Assembly: GCA_028289375.1 (NCBI GenBank)
Contig: JANQQK010000038.1
Location: 148,110-212,109, forward strand
Direction of reading: 5' to 3'
From: Phycisphaerae bacterium
Lineage (GTDB): Bacteria; Planctomycetota; Phycisphaerae; UBA1845
Length of the DNA: 64,000 nucleotides
Made by a program: the position numbers and the translations under genes. The notes below the pieces were generated by a model, which was not told the origin of the DNA, searched no databases, and saw only the letters and a program-made list of their open reading frames with translations. This document shows positions 1 to 8,132 of the stretch, piece by piece; position 1 is the stretch's first letter, and each line of letters opens with the position of its first letter.

Positions 1-3000
1 GAAGGTGAACAGATCCAGCGGCGTCACGTCACCGCTCTGATCCACGTCGCCCGGCAGGAATGCAATGTCCACCCGATCCGGCTCGTCAACGCCCGGGCCA
101 AGATCACCGAACGACGAAATCTCATTACCCGCGTCGTCCTGCACCTCCGCGATCACGGTCACCCACTGCCCCGCGGGAATCGGGTCAGAAAGCGTCAATC
201 GCATCACGGGGTTTTCGCGTGCATCCACAGACACAACGGCCAATTCCGCATCCCCGCTTGTGGACACGCTGAAGGCCGTGCTGTCGACAACACCGCCATC
301 CATCCGTGTCACCGGCTCGGAAAATTCCACGGTCAACTCCGTCAAACCCAGATCAAGAGCAACGCCGTCGCTGCTCTCGGCACGCGGATCGATGTAACCA
401 CTGAACGGCGCGGTGGCCGACGCATGGAGGATTCCCGGCGAAACACTGTCAACCAAGCATACGAACTTCTCAACCTCGAACGCGTCGACCGCAGCCTCGA
501 CAACCGAACCCGGAGCCGCATCCTCAGCCGTGAAACGCACACGCATCTGATCGGTCGGCGACAGCAGATTGTCCACCACGTGCACCACCTCGAACCAGCC
601 GCCATCCACCTCAGGACCAGCCGGTCCAACCGTCTCCAGGTTCACCCAGCTTTCACCATCATCGTTTGAAATCTCGACAACGAAGATGTCGGAGTTCGGC
701 GAGTCGCCCTCGGTGTTTGAATACCAGCGGGCGTAGCTCACTTTGTAGACGGCCGCCGGATCGCCCATGTCAAATGCCGTCGTCGTAAACGTCGTCGAAC
801 CATCGTCCACGTCACTGTTGCAGCCAAACGGATCATTCTCCGTCAGCCAGCACTGACCCGAGCCATCGAAGTCGGAAGGAGGATCGCCACGATTGCAGCC
901 AACCGGATCGCCGATCTCCCACGTCCCCTCCGACGCATTGCCCACGACAGAAAACGCGGGATCTTCCTCGAAATCGAACGCTGCGAGGCTTGTGATGCTC
1001 GTGGCCACCACCGTTTCAAACACGTTCAACGGCGCGGCCGTCGGACTTGTCGACTGACCGCCGCCTTGCGCGGTCGCCGCAACAAACCACTCGATCGTGT
1101 CAAAACAGGGCGAGCCCGGTAGCGAGGCCTCATACACATCATCCCCGACAGCCGTCATGGCGGAACCCTCAAACGGACCACCGTTGATCGACACATTCAG
1201 CGTCGGCGCGACGTTCGTATCAAGCAGGCCCGCCACAGGCTCGATCGACACGCGGATCGGCGCCCCATCGGCCGGGTCGGCCATCGACGGCACGCCATCG
1301 GGATAAGTGAACGCCAGCAACGCCAGCGGCGGCGCGTCCATATTGTGCAAGCCGAAACCCTCGGCAATCTCAGCGTAATGCGGCGTCCCGTTCTCCAATT
1401 GGGCATCGTCATCATCAAGCGTCAGGAAATCGATCGTGATCTGCGGCGTGATGCTCGAGCCGATGTGCAGCAGCATGGCGTTGATGGCCAGGTTCGAGAT
1501 GATGTCGCGGAAGTCTTCCGGATGCGATTGCGCCAACGCGTTCCGCGTGTCCCACACACAACCCGAAAGCAGCGTCCCGCACGTGTGAATCGGACCCTTG
1601 CAAGGGAACTGCATGTTGTTGTCCGCCGACCGCAGTGCCGAACCGCAGTTCCCCTGGAACCCGACACCCGTCCTCGGATCGTCCGTGATGAGAACCCCGA
1701 TCGTGTCCCCCATGCCTTCTCCATACGCACCTTGCCCACTTCCAGCCGTCTGCACCAGGTGGTGTCCATATTCGTGGTGCACGACGACCGAAAACGCCAT
1801 GTTCGCACAACCGGACGTTTGTCGGCAGAATCGAATCACATCGCCGGTGTACTGCGCGTTGCACGGGCAGATGACGCCCTGCCAATTGGTTCGCACCGTG
1901 AAGTCAAACTGATCGGAAATCACCGGGTAGTCCGGATTGAATCGCAATGTGTAATCGCGGGCGATGTTCGAATGCAGATACGCATTGACTTGCGACAAAA
2001 CATCCTCATCGGTTTCGCTGCCGTCATGCAGAATCGTCGCCACCTCACCGTCCGACACGGCAACGCTTTCGGTGCTCACCGAACCAACGTCCGTGATCAC
2101 GTCAAAATACCGACCGTTCAACGTCGACGAGATCGTGTTCACGCCATCAGGAAGATCCGTCAGCGTGAACGCACCAAACTCATCCGCCTCCGCACTGCTG
2201 CCACCGGACGTCACATTCAGATACGGCAATGGCTCCTCGACCAGATCGTGACAATCAGATGCACCCACACCATCACTCACCAGCGCCGACACCGAACCGT
2301 CGATCTCCGCGTCGGCGATCAGATTCTCCTCGTGCAAAATGGCACCGGTCACCGCGTCGGCCAGCACTTCCCACTTGCTCTCGACGAGACCGGCCCCCTT
2401 ACCGTCGTCGCCCACAAACCGATGGGCCAATCGCGGCACCACGATCTGATCGTCGACGCCGGCGAAAATCACCAGATCCGGATTGGAAAACCGCGTCAAC
2501 TCCGGACGCTTCGCCTTGGCACTGTTGATCGAACGCTGAGCAGCGGTCGCCGCCAGCGGTCCAACCTCGAAGTCACCCAGATCACGCAATCCGTTGGCTG
2601 CGAGGACCAGCGGATGGCCTTCTTCATTGCGAACCAGCAGTCGCAGGTCGGACTCATAAACCGGAATGCCACCACGTCGCTGCGTGTAATAGACCAGCGT
2701 GAATTTGTACGTGCCGGTCGCGGCATCGTACATCACGCCCTGCGTGTGACGACCATCAGCCAGTGGGCCCGTCTCCGACAAATCCGCCAACTTCGCGCCC
2801 AGCATTTCGGAGTATCGCCGGACAAAATGGGTCGCCGATTCTTCGGCCGATGCACCCGAAGACATGGCCGTTCCATACACGCGTGTCACACGCGGACCCG
2901 ACTCATAGAATCGCGCTTTCGGATACTGCTTCAAAAAGGTCTCGCGAACTGCGACGCCCTCAGCAGCACGCGCATCACCACTCATCCACAAGGCGCACGC

Positions 3001-3045
3001 CAATACGTTCAGCACAAAAACCACAGATAGATTGATCTTGCTCAC
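1..3045 (-). CDS. Secreted M36-like zinc metalloprotease with dockerin-like tail (3' end outside window)
   Basis: This is an open frame of 1015 codons that runs off the left edge. It starts at a GTG preceded by GAGAGGAG. The N-terminus is a signal peptide ending near ARA. Next comes a region resembling the FTP propeptide of fungalysin/thermolysin enzymes, with a 'RRGGIPVYES' stretch. The catalytic motif is HEYGH at residues 424-428, and the probable third zinc ligand is Glu443 in GEGMGD, the pattern of gluzincins of family M36. The long C-terminal part looks like beta-sandwich modules and ends in 'PGDVDQSGDV', the start of a dockerin-type calcium repeat. It probably degrades extracellular protein. 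The protease class is well supported; the exact family and substrate are inferred. Confidence 0.85.
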   Translation of the reverse strand, partial: MSKINLSVVFVLNVLACALWMSGDARAAEGVAVRETFLKQYPKARFYESGPRVTRVYGTAMSSGASAEESATHFVRRYSEMLGAKLADLSETGPLADGRHTQGVMYDAATGTYKFTLVYYTQRRGGIPVYESDLRLLVRNEEGHPLVLAANGLRDLGDFEVGPLAATAAQRSINSAKAKRPELTRFSNPDLVIFAGVDDQIVVPRLAHRFVGDDGKGAGLVESKWEVLADAVTGAILHEENLIADAEIDGSVSALVSDGVGASDCHDLVEEPLPYLNVTSGGSSAEADEFGAFTLTDLPDGVNTISSTLNGRYFDVITDVGSVSTESVAVSDGEVATILHDGSETDEDVLSQVNAYLHSNIARDYTLRFNPDYPVISDQFDFTVRTNWQGVICPCNAQYTGDVIRFCRQTSGCANMAFSVVVHHEYGHHLVQTAGSGQGAYGEGMGDTIGVLITDDPRTGVGFQGNCGSALRSADNNMQFPCKGPIHTCGTLLSGCVWDTRNALAQSHPEDFRDIISNLAINAMLLHIGSSITPQITIDFLTLDDDDAQLENGTPHYAEIAEGFGLHNMDAPPLALLAFTYPDGVPSMADPADGAPIRVSIEPVAGLLDTNVAPTLNVSINGGPFEGSAMTAVGDDVYEASLPGSPCFDTIEWFVAATAQGGGQSTSPTAAPLNVFETVVATSITSLAAFDFEEDPAFSVVGNASEGTWEIGDPVGCNRGDPPSDFDGSGQCWLTENDPFGCNSDVDDGSTTFTTTAFDMGDPAAVYKVSYARWYSNTEGDSPNSDIFVVEISNDDGESWVNLETVGPAGPEVDGGWFEVVHVVDNLLSPTDQMRVRFTAEDAAPGSVVEAAVDAFEVEKFVCLVDSVSPGILHASATAPFSGYIDPRAESSDGVALDLGLTELTVEFSEPVTRMDGGVVDSTAFSVSTSGDAELAVVSVDARENPVMRLTLSDPIPAGQWVTVIAEVQDDAGNEISSFGDLGPGVDEPDRVDIAFLPGDVDQSGDVTPLDLFTF

Positions 3046-3318
3046 GATGTCGACCACTCCTCTCGCGGGCATAATGGGGAAGGCGGCAAGGCCCATCCTT
3101 CAAACCTTGCCAAATGATCAATTGACACGATGCTATTGGACGCAACAACGCAATGGCAATGTCACATTCCCGACTGACGCGACATTTCCACCGGTCCAAC
3201 GGCGTGACTGCACGGATTAAAGCGGCGCCGCCGTCCACGCGCACATTATTTGCAACCGCACCAAAACCACGCAACAATTCTGAACGATTTTTCAATGCCG
3301 ATTTTGGGACCCAAGCGG

Positions 3319-4065
3319 ATGAGCGCACACAATACCCCCTACCCCGACGCCCCGATTCTCCTGCTGCAGGTGCGCGAGCGGGTCGATGTCGAGCAACAGG
3401 AATGGGCATGCTTCGTGGAGCAGTGCGGCGTCGCCGAGGAACAGCTCGACACCATCAACCTTGTCCGTGAACCATCCCCCGACATGAAACGCATCGCCGA
3501 TGCCCAGGCGGTGCTCATCGGTGGCGCCGGCGTTTATTCCGCCACGAAGGACTATCCCTTCACCAACGCCCTCACCGAAATCATCCAACAACGCGATACG
3601 GATGCGACGCCGCTTTTCGGCGCCTGCTATGGCCACCAGTTCATCGCGCGTGTCCTCGGCGGGCGCGTTGAGACCGATGTATCGCGCGCGGAGGTCGGGA
3701 CCCACGAAGTCACCCTCTCTGATTCCGGGACATCCGACCCACTGCTGGCTGGCCTGCCCACCCAATTCCCAGCCAACATGGGGCACAATGATCACGTGAC
3801 ACGCCTGCCGGACAGCGCCATCGAACTCGCCCACAGCCCACGATCTCGGAATCAGATCCTGCGGATCGCGGACAAACCCATCTACGGCGTCCAGTTCCAC
3901 TCCGAATTGACCCACGAAAGGCTGATTGAACGCCTTGTGATCTACCAGGAACTCTACATGCCCGAGGACGACGAGTTTGCCAGGATCAGCCAAAACCCGA
4001 CCCCCACGCCCGATGCGGTCAGCATCCTGCGGCGATTCATCGAGATGTACGTCCCGAACGCGTGA
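3319..4065 (+). CDS. Class I glutamine amidotransferase-like protein
   Basis: This 248-residue protein has the class I amidotransferase layout. The nucleophile is Cys103 in FGACYGHQ, and His194 and Glu196 lie in GVQFHSE, so the triad is complete. It resembles stand-alone GMP-synthase-like amidotransferase domains, which hydrolyse glutamine or gamma-glutamyl compounds. No synthetase partner is encoded next to it, so the acceptor is unknown. The ATG at 3319 is preferred because the domain begins just after it, but in-frame ATGs lie at 3295 and 3250 and no ribosome site is strong at any of them. Confidence 0.85.
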   Translation: MSAHNTPYPDAPILLLQVRERVDVEQQEWACFVEQCGVAEEQLDTINLVREPSPDMKRIADAQAVLIGGAGVYSATKDYPFTNALTEIIQQRDTDATPLFGACYGHQFIARVLGGRVETDVSRAEVGTHEVTLSDSGTSDPLLAGLPTQFPANMGHNDHVTRLPDSAIELAHSPRSRNQILRIADKPIYGVQFHSELTHERLIERLVIYQELYMPEDDEFARISQNPTPTPDAVSILRRFIEMYVPNA

Positions 4066-4195
4066 CCGTCCCGCACCGCAGGCGCCATCCGCTCACTTGA
4101 GACGAGGAGACACCGGGCGACTTTCCAGCCCGCCACAACCCGCTACAATCGCCGATTCGGAAATCGCGTAACCCTCCTGTGCGAAGGACGATGCC

Positions 4196-6115
4196 TTGAC
4201 CGCCAAGATTCAGACCCTGCTCGCCGTGCTCATCGTACCTGTGACCATCGGCGTCCTGTTTGTCGCCGCACCGGTGCTGACCTCCGGTAGGCCCGTCGTC
4301 GATGAGCAGGCAGGCCGACACGTCGAAACCGCCCGCCGCATGGCTCGCCAATACAGCGAGAACGCCGAACGCCTCGCCGATCTGCTCGCTCAACTCGACC
4401 AAATGGGTGAATCGCCCGAGATGGGCAGCGAACGCATCAACACGCTCGTCGAAGCCGACCGCACGCTCTTCGAGCCGGCACTGCAGCAGCTCAAGGCCAT
4501 CAACAGCAACGTCAACCTCATGGCCCAGCGCGACGCGGAATCCAAGTTCGAATCGATGGGCGGCGTTATCCAGGGCCCGCTGGCACCAACGGGGAACTTC
4601 CCTGCCAGCACAGGTCAGATGGCAAGCCTGATTCGCGAATCGCTCCAGCAGCGCGACCAGCTCATCGCCGAAAACGAACGCTTGCTCACCTCGGCCATCT
4701 CCGAACTTGATCAGGCGATGAATGTCACGTCAGGCAGTCTCAGCGGTCGCGATCTCGCGTCGGTCTCCCGCCTCAAGGGGGCGGTTCAGCTTGTCCAGGC
4801 AGCGCGGGACGTCCGCAAAGCGAATCTGCTGGCCCTGCAGGCTGAAGAAGCCCGCGAGCGTTTGAACGACCTCGCCAACAAAGCCGCGCACCTCGCCACC
4901 GAGTCGAACGTGCTTGAAGCCAGCGGCATTGGCGCGAAGATCGAAGAGCAGCGGTCGGCCTCGCTGGAATTGCAAGAGTCCATCGAAGATACCGAAGCGC
5001 AAGCACGCCAATTGGCTGGCACCATCAGCGATTTGGAAGCACGAATCGCCGGATTCCGCGACCGTGCCACACAAGCCCGTGCGACGATGGATCGCCTCGA
5101 AGCCGAAGGCGTCGACATGACCAATCCGAACGGCGCGGACGTGTTCGCCACCGCCTACGCCGAAGCTGCCACGCAATTCCGTGAAGCCACATCCAGCGCG
5201 CACCGACTTGAGCGCGGCACACTGGAGAACGCCCGCATCGACGACTCCATGGACTACGTCCTCGGCAAGTACGAACCTGCCGACGGCGGCGAGATCGTCG
5301 TTGAGCGTGGCCTCATTGATTACCGCGATGATCAGGAGAAGCTCGCGGTTGAGCTTGAGGGCCTGCGCTCGACGTTGGACGCGACAAGAGCGGTCATCGC
5401 CGAAATGCAGGAATCAGCCGACTCGCTTGCATCCCGTTCCGCCAATGCCCAAAAGCGTCTGACGGACCTGCAGGCGGTCGCGGCAGAGCACATGCGAGCG
5501 TACGAATCGGCGATTCTCGAAGCCGACCCGTCGCTGCAGAGTGCCATTCGCATCGCCCGCCAGGCGAAGCAATCCATCACGACGGCGTCGTCTGCCGCAG
5601 ATCAGCGGATGCGCGATGCGTCGGACAAGCTGTCACTCGCCAGCCCCGATGCCCAGACGCGTTCGCCGTTCAAGACGCTGTCGGAAGATCGCTGGCAGGG
5701 CGGACACCTTCGCAACGAAGCTGCCCATGCGGAGTTCCTCATTGGACGGGTGATGGTTGAGCGATTCATGCTCAGCCGTGATACAGCGGACGTCCTGGCG
5801 ACGCTGCCCGAGGAACTGACCGCCGACTTTGAGAAACTCGTCGCACATGCCGAACAGCGGGACACGCTTCGGCAGGAAGCGATTGACGCATTGCGAAGTG
5901 CCGTGTCATCGCTAGAACGCAGCGCTCGCGATCTGAACCGCAATTGGACCATCGCCGCTCAGCTTGGTGGTGCCCATTACCTGCTTTCCTTGGTTGAGGA
6001 TACCCGCCATCGCGACACCGCCATCCTCAATTATCAGGCTGCTGTCGACGGGCGTGAATCCGAGCCTTATGCCGAGCCATTCGTCGATCGCCTCAAGCAG
6101 TTGCGACGCAATTAG
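4196..6115 (+). CDS. Membrane-anchored coiled-coil protein of unknown function
   Basis: The predicted protein has 639 residues. The start is a TTG placed 7 nt after GAAGGA; the nearby ATG at 4191 is out of frame and stops after two codons. One hydrophobic segment (about residues 5-26) acts as a signal anchor or uncleaved signal. The rest is almost entirely charged helix rich in Glu, Ala, Arg and Gln, with heptad-like spacing typical of long coiled coils. No enzymatic motif is visible. By shape it could be a periplasmic scaffold or filament-forming protein. The genes on either side are unrelated, so context gives no role. Confidence 0.7.
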   Translation: MTAKIQTLLAVLIVPVTIGVLFVAAPVLTSGRPVVDEQAGRHVETARRMARQYSENAERLADLLAQLDQMGESPEMGSERINTLVEADRTLFEPALQQLKAINSNVNLMAQRDAESKFESMGGVIQGPLAPTGNFPASTGQMASLIRESLQQRDQLIAENERLLTSAISELDQAMNVTSGSLSGRDLASVSRLKGAVQLVQAARDVRKANLLALQAEEARERLNDLANKAAHLATESNVLEASGIGAKIEEQRSASLELQESIEDTEAQARQLAGTISDLEARIAGFRDRATQARATMDRLEAEGVDMTNPNGADVFATAYAEAATQFREATSSAHRLERGTLENARIDDSMDYVLGKYEPADGGEIVVERGLIDYRDDQEKLAVELEGLRSTLDATRAVIAEMQESADSLASRSANAQKRLTDLQAVAAEHMRAYESAILEADPSLQSAIRIARQAKQSITTASSAADQRMRDASDKLSLASPDAQTRSPFKTLSEDRWQGGHLRNEAAHAEFLIGRVMVERFMLSRDTADVLATLPEELTADFEKLVAHAEQRDTLRQEAIDALRSAVSSLERSARDLNRNWTIAAQLGGAHYLLSLVEDTRHRDTAILNYQAAVDGRESEPYAEPFVDRLKQLRRN

Positions 6116-6175
6116 ACTGCTGCTTTAATTTTGGACGAATTTCACGCTTTCCGCTTCGCAATTGTCGTTGCGGCG

Positions 6176-6205
6176 TTGACTGGCCACTTTCTGCACGACG
6201 ATAAT
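6176..6205 (+). promoter_or_regulatory. Probable sigma-70-type promoter of the sigma factor gene
   Basis: TTGACT (6176-6181) and GATAAT (6200-6205) are separated by 18 nt, about 150 nt before the GTG start of the sigma factor gene. This rests on consensus match only. Confidence 0.45.
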
Positions 6206-6353
6206 GTACTGTGGACGTTGTGTGCGCAGTTGCGTACGCCGTCCATCAGCCCGTTTTCAGGTGGAAACGGTGCGGACTTTTTCGCTGTTCGACGCGTAGG
6301 CCTCTAACCGGAGTGCTACTTAACGTGTCTGAACAGTGAAGAAAGGAATACCT

Positions 6354-8027
6354 GTGGGCGACTTTGCAAACGCAAATCTTGCTGATCTGGCGTATCAGCT
6401 CGCACGAGGTCCGCGCCATCTTCGCGCCCGTCAGCTTCGCGGTGTCGAAACGCTGCTGGCGATGGCGGAGCCGAAGAAGTCGTTCCCCTACGATCTGGTC
6501 TACTTCCACATCACGGGCACGCATCCACGACATCCGAATCAGAAACCGATTGTCTCGGCTGACGCATTGCGATCGGACCTGCCTTTGCTGGCGGAGGAGA
6601 TCACACGTCGTGCGGCCATGCCGGTGACGGACGTGGACGTGGATTGCATCACACAGGAAGCCTTGGCGGAGCAGTTCGGCGTCAGCAAGAAGACGCTTCG
6701 CCGCTGGCGTTCGCGGGGTCTGGTCGGTATTCGCGCGGTCTGCGACGACGGCGTGAATCGGCTGATGTTCCCGGTGGACGGCGTTGCACGATTCAAAAAG
6801 CAGAATGAGGCGATTGTCGAACGGGGTGCATCCTTCAAACTTCTGACCGATGCCGAGAAACGCCACATCGTTGAGCGCGCACGTGAATTGCTGACGCAGA
6901 AGCGTCGCAAACTGCACGTGCTGTCCAAGATGATCGCTGAAGAGACGGGCCGCGCGGTTGAAACGGTTCGTTACACGATTCGCCAGTATGACACAGCCAA
7001 CCCGGAGCAGGCGTTGTTCGCCCGCGATGGTGATCCGGTGGTTTCGGGGCAGGATCGTGCGATCTGGAATTGCCACAAGAACGGGGAGTCGGCTGAGCAG
7101 ATTGCCGAGGGCCTTGGGATGGAGACGTCGGCGGTGGCGTCGACGATTCTGGAGCTTCGTGCTCGACAGTGGCAGGAGACGTCGATCGAGTACATCGACA
7201 ATGAACTGTTCGCTGCTCCTGATGCCGAGAAACTGATCCTTGACGTGCCGCGACCGGTTTCCGACGAGCACGCGAAGAAGGTGCGTGCTCCCAAGGATTT
7301 GCCGGCCTATCTGCGGGCGTTGTATGACATCCCGCTTCTCACACGTGAGCAGGAAGGCGATCTGTTCCGGCGGTACAACTTCATTCGGTATTGTGCGGCG
7401 CAGGCGGCCAAGACGCTCGACGTCTACTCGGCGACGGAAGCTGATCTGGACAATATTCAGGGGCTGCTCGATCGGGCAGAGTCGATTAAGAACGAGATCA
7501 TTCAGGCCAACCTGCGGCTGGTGGTGAGCATTGCCAAGCGGCACGTCGGTCGGTCGAATTCGCTGTTTGAGATCATCAGTGATGGGAACATGTCGCTGAT
7601 GCGGGCGGTTGAGAAGTTTGACTACGCGCTGGGCAACAAGTTCAGCACGTATGCTTCGTGGGCGATCATGAAGAACTTCGCCCGGACCGTACCCGAGAAC
7701 CACTACCATCTCCGCCGCTACGTGACCGGTCAGGAAGAGATGCTTGATGCCCAGGCGGCTGTCGCCGATGCAGCGCCAGCCAAGAGCGACGTGGATGCTG
7801 TCCGCGGAGCCTTGACCGAGGGGCTGTCGCATCTGACCGAGCGTGAGCGGATCATCGTGTCGAACCACTTCGGCCTCTTCGACGCCAGTGATTGTCCTTC
7901 GACGCTTGAAGAGCTTGGTTCACGATTTGGCGTGACCAAGGAGCGCATCCGCCAGATTGAGAAGCGGGCAATCGACAAGCTGCGGAAGGTTCTGTCGCCG
8001 AGTCTGCTTGAGGCATACGCGGGTTAG
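6354..8027 (+). CDS. Sigma-70 family RNA polymerase sigma factor with long N-terminal helix-turn-helix extension
   Basis: The start is taken as the GTG at 6354, because AGGA lies 6 nt upstream; an in-frame GTG at 6336 has no such site. The 557-residue protein has a MerR-like helix-turn-helix near residues 100-130 ('FGVSKKTLRRWRSRG'). A region 1.2-like segment lies near 315-350. Region 2 is at about 385-445, including 'NLRLVVSIAKRH' and 'KFSTYASWAI'. Region 4 is at about 495-550, ending in 'GVTKERIRQIEKRAI'. Region 3 is reduced to a short linker. It should direct RNA polymerase to a subset of promoters. It is encoded alone, with no visible anti-sigma factor. Confidence 0.9.
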   Translation: MGDFANANLADLAYQLARGPRHLRARQLRGVETLLAMAEPKKSFPYDLVYFHITGTHPRHPNQKPIVSADALRSDLPLLAEEITRRAAMPVTDVDVDCITQEALAEQFGVSKKTLRRWRSRGLVGIRAVCDDGVNRLMFPVDGVARFKKQNEAIVERGASFKLLTDAEKRHIVERARELLTQKRRKLHVLSKMIAEETGRAVETVRYTIRQYDTANPEQALFARDGDPVVSGQDRAIWNCHKNGESAEQIAEGLGMETSAVASTILELRARQWQETSIEYIDNELFAAPDAEKLILDVPRPVSDEHAKKVRAPKDLPAYLRALYDIPLLTREQEGDLFRRYNFIRYCAAQAAKTLDVYSATEADLDNIQGLLDRAESIKNEIIQANLRLVVSIAKRHVGRSNSLFEIISDGNMSLMRAVEKFDYALGNKFSTYASWAIMKNFARTVPENHYHLRRYVTGQEEMLDAQAAVADAAPAKSDVDAVRGALTEGLSHLTERERIIVSNHFGLFDASDCPSTLEELGSRFGVTKERIRQIEKRAIDKLRKVLSPSLLEAYAG

Positions 8028-8091
8028 CGTTCCCACAATCCAACAAGGCATATCGAGACGAGTTTGGTGCGTGTTTGCAACCCTTTGCCTG

Positions 8092-8132
8092 TCGATTCGA
8101 CTCCCCCACCGCTAGAGCAATGGGCCACCCGG
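8092..8132 (+). repeat. Short interspersed repeat, family 2, copy A
   Basis: This element reads TCGATTCGACTCCCCCACCG followed by a short loop and GGGCCACCCGG. Related copies occur at 47750-47791 (inverted) and 63352-63393. It overlaps the last codons and stop codon of the beta-helix gene on the minus strand. Confidence 0.7.

Noticed and set aside
1345-3030. 561-codon open frame on the + strand
   Set aside because: It lies antisense to the metalloprotease gene, is rich in Arg and His, and arises from the GC bias of the third codon position of the real gene.
6246-7868. 540-codon open frame on the - strand
   Set aside because: Antisense to the sigma factor gene, with no domain and an Arg/His-rich composition.
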